Positions 50,037 to 56,983 of a stretch of DNA of 64,000 nt are shown in pieces (position 1 is the stretch's first letter; each line of letters opens with the position of its first letter). The notes under the pieces are model-generated. The model made no database searches and was not told the DNA's origin. It was given only the letters and a program-made list of their open reading frames with translations. The position numbers and the translations under genes were made by a program. Where the stretch lies: NCBI RefSeq assembly GCF_014218295.1, contig NZ_AP023287.1, positions 310,001 through 374,000 on the forward strand. The letters are read 5' to 3'. This stretch comes from Mycolicibacterium litorale (lineage in GTDB: Bacteria > Actinomycetota > Actinomycetes > Mycobacteriales > Mycobacteriaceae).

Positions 50037-51743
50037 TCACCTTCTCGCTGCATCTTGTGCGGCGATGTAGCCGTACACAAGACCCTGGGCGATCGTCGCG
50101 CCGGCGCCGGGGTATGTCGCACCGAACGCGTTGGCGGCGGTGTTGCCGATCGCGTACAGGCCGTCGATCGGCGTGCCGTCCTCCCGCATGACCCGGGCCC
50201 GCTCGTCGGCGCGCAGGCCACCGCAGGTGCCGAGATCACTGAGCACCATCTTGACGGCGTAGAACGGTCCTCGGTCGAGCGCGCGCAGGTTCGGGTTCGG
50301 GGTGACGGTCAGGTCGCCGTAATACCGGTCGTAGGCGCTGCGACCACGCTCGAAGTCGGAATCCTGTCCGGCGTGGGCCATTTCGTTGAACCGCTCGACC
50401 GTCCCCACGAACCGCGCGTCCGGCACCCCCATCTTCCGGCCGAGCTCGGCCAGGTCGTCGGCGCGGTGGGCGATGCCGGCGTCGTACCAGTTCTTCGGAA
50501 TCGGCATCCGCGGGAACAGTTCGGCGGCGAAGACGTAGCTGTTGCGGTACTGCTGGTCGAACACGATCCACATCGATTCGACCGGGTTGCCGGCACGCTC
50601 CCGGTCGAGCAGCCGTTGGCCGAAGGACATGTAGTCGCACGATTCGTTGACGAACCGGTCGCCCGTCTGGTCGACGATGAGCGATCCGGGCAGTGACCGT
50701 TCGGCCAGCATCACTTTCGGGTCGCCGTCGGGCAACGCGGCGACCGCGGGGAACCACCACGACTGGTCCATGAGGTCGATGGCCGCGCCGAGATCCTGGG
50801 CCACTCGGATGGCGTCACCGGTGTTGGTCTCCGCGCCGAGGCTCGCATGTTCGCCCAGCCTCTCGGACTGGAACTTCCAGCGCATGTCCATGTGGTGGTC
50901 GAAGCCACCGGCGGCGAGGATGACCCCGCGGCGCGCGGTCACGGTGACCTCGCGGCCAAGGTGGTCGACGACCGCCCCCGTCACTCGTCCACCGTCGTCG
51001 GTGACGAGGCGTTGTAGCGAGGTCTCGGTCCAGATCGGGATACCGGCGCGCAGCACTCCGGCGAACAGACCCGCCGCCAGCGCCTGACCGCCGGCCGCAT
51101 ACCGGCGCCCCAGCAGAAGACCACCGAGGCCCTGCCCGAGCCGCTTGGCCACCAACGGGATTCCCTTGCGCGGCACCCGCGACATCAGGTTCAGCCAGCG
51201 GTAGTCGGCACCGGTGGTGGGCATGGGGATCTTGACCTCCATCACGCCCGGACGCAGCTTCGGCAGATACTCGTCGAGCACCGCGATGTCGAGCGGCCGG
51301 CACTCGCACGTGCGGCCCGTCGCGGTACCGCCGGGGTGCTCCGGGTGGTAGTCGGAGTACTCCCTGGCCCAGAACAGCCGCATCGGCGTGGCGCGGCGCA
51401 GCAGGTCGACGGTGGCGTCGACGTGTTTCAGGAAGGCCGAACGTCGCGAACCCGGTGCGGTGTCGCCGACCACCGCGTCGAGGTACGTCGCGGCCCGCTC
51501 TGGGGTGTCCCCACCCCCATCGGCCTTGATCACCTCGCTGGCGGGGAACCACAGCGCGCCACCGGACCGTGCCGTCGACCCTCCGACGTACTCCGACTTC
51601 TCCACGATCAGCACCGACAGGCCGCCCGCGTGCGCGGCGAGCGCGGCGCCCATGCCGGTCCCGGAACCCACCACCAGGAGGTCGACGGTGGTGTCGAGGA
51701 CGGGCAGTCCCGCCGGAATGGTGCTGTGGTGCGCAGTGTTCAC
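50037..51743 (-). CDS. FAD-dependent KstD-like dehydrogenase, second copy
   Basis: A 568-residue flavoprotein. FAD motif LLVVGSGTGMGAALAAHAGG, then VEKSEYVGGSTARSGGALWF; central VTARRGVILAAGGFDHHMDM; C-terminal FAD segment GLYAIGNTAANAFGATYPGA. These belong to the 3-ketosteroid Delta1/Delta4-dehydrogenase group of the fumarate reductase fold; length (about 560-570) is nearer to Delta4-type enzymes than the 514-residue paralogue at 44316. The GTG start is preceded by TAGCGT and six bases, a leaderless pattern, with motif copy c 42 bases upstream. It forms an operon with the SDR gene. Confidence 0.83.
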   Translation of the reverse strand: MNTAHHSTIPAGLPVLDTTVDLLVVGSGTGMGAALAAHAGGLSVLIVEKSEYVGGSTARSGGALWFPASEVIKADGGGDTPERAATYLDAVVGDTAPGSRRSAFLKHVDATVDLLRRATPMRLFWAREYSDYHPEHPGGTATGRTCECRPLDIAVLDEYLPKLRPGVMEVKIPMPTTGADYRWLNLMSRVPRKGIPLVAKRLGQGLGGLLLGRRYAAGGQALAAGLFAGVLRAGIPIWTETSLQRLVTDDGGRVTGAVVDHLGREVTVTARRGVILAAGGFDHHMDMRWKFQSERLGEHASLGAETNTGDAIRVAQDLGAAIDLMDQSWWFPAVAALPDGDPKVMLAERSLPGSLIVDQTGDRFVNESCDYMSFGQRLLDRERAGNPVESMWIVFDQQYRNSYVFAAELFPRMPIPKNWYDAGIAHRADDLAELGRKMGVPDARFVGTVERFNEMAHAGQDSDFERGRSAYDRYYGDLTVTPNPNLRALDRGPFYAVKMVLSDLGTCGGLRADERARVMREDGTPIDGLYAIGNTAANAFGATYPGAGATIAQGLVYGYIAAQDAARR

Positions 51744-51784
51744 GGCCCGACGCTAAGCGGCGGTCGAGCACGGCTGCAGCGCCT

Positions 51785-51801
51785 GTCCTGATGAGCGGAA
51801 C
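51785..51801. promoter_or_regulatory. Operator-like 17-bp motif, copy c (second KstD-like promoter)
   Basis: GTCCTGATGAGCGGAAC, identical to copy e. Its near edge lies 42 bases from the GTG start of the KstD-like gene on the minus strand. On the other side it faces the broken NTF2-like gene, 48 bases before the codon that aligns with a lost start. Confidence 0.6.
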
Positions 51802-51848
51802 AGCTCGCGCGCCGTTGGCGGTGACATCGCTCTACTGTTGCCGACCGC

Positions 51849-51989
51849 ATCGCGAACGCACCGTACTACTACGAGACCTACAACGCCGGGAACGCCGACG
51901 AGCTGTCTGAGCTGTTGAGTGAGTCGGTGACGGTGCGTTCCACCGTCATGGACGGCCGGATCGCAGAGATAGAACTGACCATGGCCTGA
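51849..51989 (+). pseudogene. Remnant of an NTF2/SnoaL-like gene
   Basis: The frame reads ATC GCG AAC GCA CCG, then YYYETYNAGNADELSELLSE, and after only a few more codons SVTVRSTVMDGRIAEIELTM ending in A-stop at 51989. The opening is typical of the SnoaL/NTF2-like family (about 130 residues) and the ending is its usual C-terminal strand, but the middle is missing: some 80-90 codons appear deleted between SVTV and TVMDG. The expected ATG reads ATC. No start codon is available before the upstream stop at 51822. It retains a promoter-like region with motif copy c. Confidence 0.55.
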
Positions 51990-52006
51990 GTCTCGGTCAG
52001 CGGAAC
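51990..52006 (+). promoter_or_regulatory. Operator-like 17-bp motif, copy d (SDR promoter)
   Basis: GTCTCGGTCAGCGGAAC ends 42 bases before ATG 52048. TTGGAT, seven bases before the ATG, is a possible -10 for a leaderless transcript. The right half matches the palindromic consensus perfectly. Confidence 0.6.
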
Positions 52007-52047
52007 CCCCTGCGGCCGGTAGAGACCCCTCGTGTTGGATCGTCCCC

Positions 52048-52842
52048 ATGACCGACCTCGACAAGTACGGGCCGTGGGCCGTCATCGCCGGTGGATCCGA
52101 AGGTGTGGGTGCGGAGTTCGCCCGGTCACTGGCGGCCGATGGCTTCCACCTCGTCCTGATCGCCCGCAAACCCGGCCCGCTCGACGAGACGGCAGAGTCC
52201 TGCCGCGAGCTCGGCGCCGAGGTGCGCACACTGTCACTGGACCTGCTCGACGCCGAGGCCACCGCCCGCATCGTCGAAGCGACCTCCGACATCGACGTGG
52301 GTCTGCTGATCTACAACGCCGGCGCCAGCACCTGCAACGACCCGTTCCTGGATGCCGACCTCGCCGAATGGCGCAAGATCATCGACCTCAACATGACCCG
52401 AATGCTGGAACTGACACAGCATTTCGGCCGCCGCATGGTCGCGCAGTCGCGCGGCGGCATCATCCTCGTCGGATCGCTGTCGGGCTACATGGGAGCGGTG
52501 CGGCATTCGGTGTATTCAGGGGTGAAGGCCTTCAGCCGGATGTTCGCCGAAAGTCTGTGGCTGGAACTGCGCGAGCAAGGGGTCGACGTCCTCGAACTGG
52601 TTCTGGGCGTCACGCGCACACCGGCGATGGAGCGCGTCGGCCTGAGATTCGACATCCCCGGCTTCATCGTCAACGAACCCGCCGAGGTCGCCCGCGAGGG
52701 ACTTGATCATCTCGGCGACGGACCCGTGCACGTCGCAGGCGGCAACGCCGACCGGGCGGCGCACAACAGCGGCCCGGACCGCGCGAAGATCGTCCTGGAC
52801 TCGCACATGGCGATCCAGCGGCTCATCGGGGCCCGGCCGTGA
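52048..52842 (+). CDS. Short-chain dehydrogenase/reductase
   Basis: A 264-residue SDR. Cofactor motif VIAGGSEGVGAEFARSLAAD (a G-x3-G-x-G variant), LVLIARKPGPLDETAE with an arginine that favours NADP(H), NAG motif LIYNAGASTCNDPF, and catalytic VGSLSGYMG with YSGVKAFSR. It resembles the DltE/hydroxysteroid-type SDRs. It starts a two-gene unit with an NTF2-like protein, the stop overlapping the next GTG. Substrate unknown, presumably an intermediate of the surrounding catabolic cluster. Confidence 0.85.
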   Translation: MTDLDKYGPWAVIAGGSEGVGAEFARSLAADGFHLVLIARKPGPLDETAESCRELGAEVRTLSLDLLDAEATARIVEATSDIDVGLLIYNAGASTCNDPFLDADLAEWRKIIDLNMTRMLELTQHFGRRMVAQSRGGIILVGSLSGYMGAVRHSVYSGVKAFSRMFAESLWLELREQGVDVLELVLGVTRTPAMERVGLRFDIPGFIVNEPAEVAREGLDHLGDGPVHVAGGNADRAAHNSGPDRAKIVLDSHMAIQRLIGARP

Positions 52843-53342
52843 CCGAGGACCGGTTGGCGGCCCTCGAGGCGCGGCTGCGTCGCCTGGAAGACGAACGCGA
52901 CATCCAGCGGGTCATCGCCGGCTACGGCCCCTGCGTCGACGCCGCGAACGCAGCCGGCGCCGCGGACCTGTGGACCGAGGACGGCAGCTACGACGTCGAG
53001 GGCTGGCGTATGACCGGCCGCGACGACATCCGGGCGATGGTCGATTCGGACGGTCACCGGGCGCTCGTGGCAGGCGGATGCTGTCACTTCCTCGGGCCCG
53101 CGGTGGTCACCGTCGACGGCGACGAGGCCGTCGCCGTGTGCGAATCACTGGTATTGCGGAGGACGCCGGACGCAGCCACCGACTACCTCGTGTGGCGCGC
53201 GGCGGCAAACCACTTCCACCTGCGGCGCGCCGGGGGCACGTGGCGGATCGCGGCACGCACGACACGTCTGCTCGACGGCAATCCGGACGCGCACCGACTG
53301 CTCACCGCCGGCCTCGCGGGGGAGCGGGTCGCCCTGTCCTGA
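52839..53342 (+). CDS. NTF2/SnoaL-like protein
   Basis: A 167-residue cone-shaped alpha-beta barrel protein. The N-terminal helix RLAALEARLRRLEDERDIQR leads to VIAGYGPCVDAANAAGAADL, WTEDGSYDVEGWRMTGRDDI and the sheet AVVTVDGDEAVAVCESLVLR through FHLRRAGGTWRIAARTTRLL. Family members include ketosteroid isomerases, dehydratases and lyases; acidic residues around the cone (Asp34, Asp43, Asp48) could be catalytic. The GTG start overlaps the SDR stop. Its last codons overlap motif copy e, which drives the next gene. Confidence 0.8.
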   Translation: MTEDRLAALEARLRRLEDERDIQRVIAGYGPCVDAANAAGAADLWTEDGSYDVEGWRMTGRDDIRAMVDSDGHRALVAGGCCHFLGPAVVTVDGDEAVAVCESLVLRRTPDAATDYLVWRAAANHFHLRRAGGTWRIAARTTRLLDGNPDAHRLLTAGLAGERVALS

Positions 53343-53352
53343 TGAGCGGAAC
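53336..53352 (+). promoter_or_regulatory. Operator-like 17-bp motif, copy e (KshA-like promoter)
   Basis: GTCCTGATGAGCGGAAC spans the stop codon of the NTF2-like gene and ends 42 bases before the oxygenase ATG. TACAAC, six bases before the ATG, gives a leaderless -10. The gene therefore has its own internal promoter. Confidence 0.6.
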
Positions 53353-53393
53353 ATTCGCTGCCCGGCGGCGCTGGTCGGCGGTACAACAGTCCC

Positions 53394-54530
53394 ATGACGT
53401 CCGACATCGACGAAGTTCGGCAGATCGAAGCCGACGCGGCACCGGCCCGGTTCGCCCGCGGATGGCACTGCCTGGGGTTGACACGCGAGTTCGGCGACGG
53501 AAAGCCCCACACCGTCAACGCCTTCGGTCAGAAGCTCGTCGTCTTCCGCGGCGGTGACGGCAAGATCAACGTGCTCGACGGCTACTGTCGCCACATGGGC
53601 GGCGACCTGAGCCAGGGCGAGGTCAAGGGCAACGAGATCGCCTGCCCGTTCCACGACTGGCGCTGGGGCGGCGACGGCCGCTGCAAGCAGGTGCCGTACA
53701 GCAAGCGGGCGCCCCGGCTGGCGCGTACCGCGACGTGGGCCACGCTCGAACAGGACGGCATGCTGTTCGTCTGGAACGACCCCGAGCGCAAACCCCCGCC
53801 CGCCGACGTGACGATCCCGCGCATCGAGGGCGCCACCAGTGACGAGTGGACCGACTGGCACTGGTACACGACGGTGGTCAACACGAACTGTCGCGAGGTC
53901 ATCGACAACGTCGTGGACATGGCGCACTTCTTCTACATCCACGGATCGCTGCCGACGCACTTCAAGAACATCTTCGAAGGTCACGTCGCCACCCAGTACA
54001 TGAACAGCGCGGGCCGCGCCGACCTGCAGCCGCCGGAGGGACCGAAGATGCTGGGCACCACCTCGGTGGCGTCCTATCACGGTCCGTCGTTCATGATCGA
54101 CGACCTGACCTACCACTACGAAGAAGCCGATCACCACACCGTGCTGATCAACTGTCACTACCCGATCGACGCGAATTCTTTTGTGCTGCAGTACGGGATC
54201 ATCGTCAAGAAGTCCGAGGCGCTGCCCGACGACCTGGCGGTGCAGACCGCGGTGGCGCTCGGCGACTTCGTCAAGATGGGCTTCGAGCAGGACGTGGAGA
54301 TCTGGAAGAACAAGGCCCGCATCGACAATCCGCTGCTGTGCGAGGAGGACGGACCGGTGTACCAGCTGCGGCGCTGGTACGAGCAGTTCTACGTCGACGT
54401 CGCCGACGTCACCCCGGACATGGTCGACCGCTTCGAATACGAGATCGACACCACCCGCCCGCGGGAGGAGTGGATGAAGATCGTGGAGGCCAACGTCGAA
54501 GCGCGGGCGTCGGCGACGAGCGCGGGATGA
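53394..54530 (+). CDS. KshA-like Rieske oxygenase (3-ketosteroid 9-alpha-hydroxylase type)
   Basis: A 378-residue terminal oxygenase. Rieske [2Fe-2S] ligands are Cys65, His67 (YCRHMGG) and Cys84, His87 (CPFHDWRW). The mononuclear iron site lies in CREVIDNVVDMAHFFYIHG, with His178 and His183, plus an aspartate in QDVEIWKNK. Residues around these sites (LSQGEVKGNEIACPFHDW, EEDGPVYQLRRWYEQFYVDV) are those of KshA, which hydroxylates C9 of 3-ketosteroids with electrons from the KshB reductase. No reductase is adjacent. A small four-cysteine protein overlaps its end. The exact substrate of this paralogue is not certain. Confidence 0.88.
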   Translation: MTSDIDEVRQIEADAAPARFARGWHCLGLTREFGDGKPHTVNAFGQKLVVFRGGDGKINVLDGYCRHMGGDLSQGEVKGNEIACPFHDWRWGGDGRCKQVPYSKRAPRLARTATWATLEQDGMLFVWNDPERKPPPADVTIPRIEGATSDEWTDWHWYTTVVNTNCREVIDNVVDMAHFFYIHGSLPTHFKNIFEGHVATQYMNSAGRADLQPPEGPKMLGTTSVASYHGPSFMIDDLTYHYEEADHHTVLINCHYPIDANSFVLQYGIIVKKSEALPDDLAVQTAVALGDFVKMGFEQDVEIWKNKARIDNPLLCEEDGPVYQLRRWYEQFYVDVADVTPDMVDRFEYEIDTTRPREEWMKIVEANVEARASATSAG

Positions 54531-54817
54531 GCGTCCGGCCCGACAACCGGCTCGACGACGCCCCGATGGCGCCGGTGACCTGCCGGGCGTGCGGTGCGGA
54601 CGTACTCGCGCGCAAGAGCAGCTGGGAACAGAGCAGCGTGCAGTGGAACGCCGAGGCGGCACAACGCTGTCCGCAGCGGCGAGACAGCGAGGCGCTCGCC
54701 GGTCACGGCAGGCAGACCGTGTTCCTGTCCTGCTCGGAACTGTCCGAGTCGATCGTCGACGCGGTACGGAGCGGTCGGTTGAGCATCGTCGACGAAACGG
54801 TGGACGCGGCGCCGTAG
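54527..54817 (+). CDS. Small four-cysteine protein coupled to the KshA-like oxygenase
   Basis: A 96-residue cytosolic protein beginning MSVRPDNRLDDAPMAPV. Four cysteines, Cys19 and Cys22 (CRACG), Cys48 and Cys69, could hold a zinc ion or an Fe-S cluster. The segment KSSWEQSSVQWNAEAAQRCP seems conserved in small actinobacterial proteins described as ferredoxins, but the spacing is not that of a classical [2Fe-2S] or [4Fe-4S] ferredoxin. ATG 54527 overlaps the oxygenase stop (ATGA), so the two are made together. A role as electron carrier or assembly partner of the Rieske enzyme is an inference. Confidence 0.7.
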   Translation: MSVRPDNRLDDAPMAPVTCRACGADVLARKSSWEQSSVQWNAEAAQRCPQRRDSEALAGHGRQTVFLSCSELSESIVDAVRSGRLSIVDETVDAAP

Positions 54818-54826
54818 TCTCGCCTC

Positions 54827-55654
54827 GTGACCGAATACATCATCACCGGGAACAGCGATGCGCCGGTGGCCGTCGTGACCGGTGCGAGTCGCGGGGCCGG
54901 CCGCGGTATCGCGCGTGCGCTGATCGCGTCCGGGTGGCGGGTGTACCTGACGGGCCGCACCGTCGACAGCCTCGGCGAGGGCTCGGTCGCGGTGCCGCTC
55001 GACCACCGGGACGACGCGGCGGTGGCCGAGTTCTTCGCACGCGTGGAACGCGAGGCCGGCCGGCTCGACCTGCTGGTCAACAACGCCGCCGCGGTCCACG
55101 ATGGGCTGACCGGTCGAGACCCGTTCTGGGCCAGACCCGTCGAGCTCGGTGACATTCTCGATGTCGGCCTGCGGTCGTCGTATGTGGCGTCGTGGTATGC
55201 CGCGCCCCTGCTGGTGCGTGGCCCTCGCGGGCTGATCGTCTTCACCTCCTCGCCGGGGTCGGTGTGCTACATGCACGGCCCGGCCTACGGGGCGCAGAAG
55301 GCGGGCATCGACAAGATGGCGGCCGATATGGCGGTCGACTTCCGCGGCACGCCGGTGCACACCGTGTCGATCTGGATGGGCATTCTGCTGACCGAGAAGC
55401 TGCGCGGTGCCTTCGACGGCAATCCGGAGGGGCTGGCGGCGTTGGCCGAGCATGCCGAGACGCCGGAGTTCACCGGCCGCGTGATCGATGCGCTCTACCG
55501 CGACCCGGCGCGCGAATCCCTCAGCGGGCACACGGTGATCGGGGCGGAACTGGCGGCGCGGTACGGAATCACCGACGAGGATGGCCGCCAACCGGTGTCG
55601 CACCGCGACATGTTGGGTGCACCGCGGACGCCGAGCGATGTGGTGGTGCGCTGA
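54827..55654 (+). CDS. Short-chain dehydrogenase/reductase
   Basis: A 275-residue SDR starting at GTG 54827. Cofactor motif AVVTGASRGAGRGIARALIA with Arg following LTGR (NADP preference), NNAA motif LLVNNAAAVHDGLTG, and catalytic FTSSPGSVCYMH with YGAQKAGID. The C-terminus (AARYGITDEDGRQPVSH) resembles dehydrogenases next to steroid-ring genes in actinobacteria. Nine bases separate it from the four-cysteine protein gene, so it probably shares the KshA-like transcript. Confidence 0.84.
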   Translation: MTEYIITGNSDAPVAVVTGASRGAGRGIARALIASGWRVYLTGRTVDSLGEGSVAVPLDHRDDAAVAEFFARVEREAGRLDLLVNNAAAVHDGLTGRDPFWARPVELGDILDVGLRSSYVASWYAAPLLVRGPRGLIVFTSSPGSVCYMHGPAYGAQKAGIDKMAADMAVDFRGTPVHTVSIWMGILLTEKLRGAFDGNPEGLAALAEHAETPEFTGRVIDALYRDPARESLSGHTVIGAELAARYGITDEDGRQPVSHRDMLGAPRTPSDVVVR

Positions 55655-55680
55655 ATTCGTCAAGACCCATACCCGGCGCC

Positions 55681-55707
55681 TGTGGATGAAACTGGCGATG
55701 TGGATAA
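55681..55707. other. Two DnaA-box-like nonamers
   Basis: TGTGGATAA at 55699-55707 is the exact complement of the TTATCCACA consensus; TGTGGATGA at 55681-55689 differs at one position. They are in the same orientation 18 bases apart in the 102-base gap before the 13E12/DUF222 gene. They may be functional DnaA sites, or simply part of the conserved flank of this repeat family. Confidence 0.45.
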
Positions 55708-55756
55708 CTGGGATCGAGCCGCAGTTGGTGTCGGGGCCGGTGCTTAGCGTCGGGGC

Positions 55757-56975
55757 ATGGTCGAAGAAGAGGAGGCGGCGCTGATCGAGCGCATCGCGGC
55801 GCTGGAGCGGGCGAAGTCCGCGGCGGCGGCTGCGCAGGCGCGGGCGACGGCGTTGCTCGATGAGAAGCGCCGCGCCGCCGAAGCGGCCGGCGGACAAGCG
55901 GGCGCGGGGATTGGCGTCCGAGGTGGCGCTGGCCCGACGGGACTCCCCGAACAAGGGCGGGCGTCACCTCGGCTTCGCCCGAGCACTCGTGTACGAGATG
56001 CCGCACACCCTGGCCGCCCTGGAGTGTGGCGCACTGTCGGAGTGGCGAGCGACATTGATCGTGCGCGAATCCGCCTGCCTGTCGGTGGGCGACCGCCGTG
56101 TGCTCGACGAGGAGCTGTGCGCGAACCTGTCAGCTCTCGACGGCATGGGAGACAGGAGAATCGAGGCAGAGGCGAAGAGGATCGCCTACCGGTTGGATCC
56201 ACAGGCGGTGGTCGACCGGGCCGCCAAGGCGGCCTCCGAACGCACGGTGACCTGCCGGCCGGCACCGGACATGATGACGTATGTGACGGCGCTCCTGCCG
56301 GTCGCTGCGGGCGTTGCGGTGTATGCGGCGCTGAAACGGTCCGCCGACATTACCGTCGACGGCCGATCCCGCGGCCAGGTCATGGCCGACACCTTGGTCG
56401 AGCGGGTGACCGGCTGCCCGGCTGACGCGGCCGCATCGGTGGCGGTGAATCTGGTGATGACCGACGAGGCCCTGCTCGCCGGCGATCCGGAGCCGGCGGT
56501 GGTCAGCGGCTATGGGCCGGTGCCTGCGGCGGTCGGCCGGCGGCTCGTCGCCGCGGCGGTCACCGACAAGCGGTCGATAGCGACGCTGCGCCGCCTCTAC
56601 CGCCGCCCCGGATCGGGCGCCTTGGTGGCGATGGAGTCACGGTCGCGGTACTTCCCGAAAGGACTGGCCGCGTTCATCGATCTGCGGGATCAGAGGTGTC
56701 GAACCCCGTACTGCGACGCGCCGATCCGCCATCACGACCACGCCCGTCCGCGCCGCGACGGTGGTCCGACCAGTGCGGCCAACGGGCTCGGCGAGTGCGA
56801 AGCGTGCAACTACGCGAAGGAGGCGCCCGGCTGGGACGTCACCACCGGCGTCGACGACAGCGGCACCCACACCGCCGAAGTCACCACCCCGACCGGCGCG
56901 GTGTACCGGTCGACCGCACCGCCGCTACCCGGCCGGGAACCGCCCGACACCGGAGAGGAGACGCGAGCGGCCTGA
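55757..56975 (+). pseudogene. DUF222/13E12-type HNH nuclease gene with N-terminal frameshift
   Basis: The N-terminal frame (ATG 55757: MVEEEEAALIERIAALERAK, continuing ARATALLDEKRRAAEA) is normal for DUF222 proteins, but near 55870-55890 the matching sequence moves one base on and continues ADKRARGLASEVALARRDSP to the end at 56975. The C-terminal HNH domain is intact: CRTPYCDAPIRHHDHARPRR with EACNYAKEAPGW. One extra base in the GC-rich GCGGCCGGCGG stretch explains the break. A separate start at 55860 could still give a 371-residue protein. M. tuberculosis REP13E12 elements encode such proteins; whether it is active is unknown. Confidence 0.75.
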
Positions 56976-56983
56976 GGGACGGC

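Noticed and set aside
51753..52292. A 179-codon minus-strand reading frame
   Set aside because: It lies antisense to the SDR gene, two promoter motifs and the NTF2-like remnant, and its serine/arginine-rich composition is that of a shadow frame in GC-rich DNA.
53336..53352. GGAAC inside the repeated motif as the -35 of a SigE/SigH promoter
   Set aside because: No GTT is found at a consistent 16-20 bp spacing across copies, whereas a SigA-like -10 sits six or seven bases before each start codon in all five cases.
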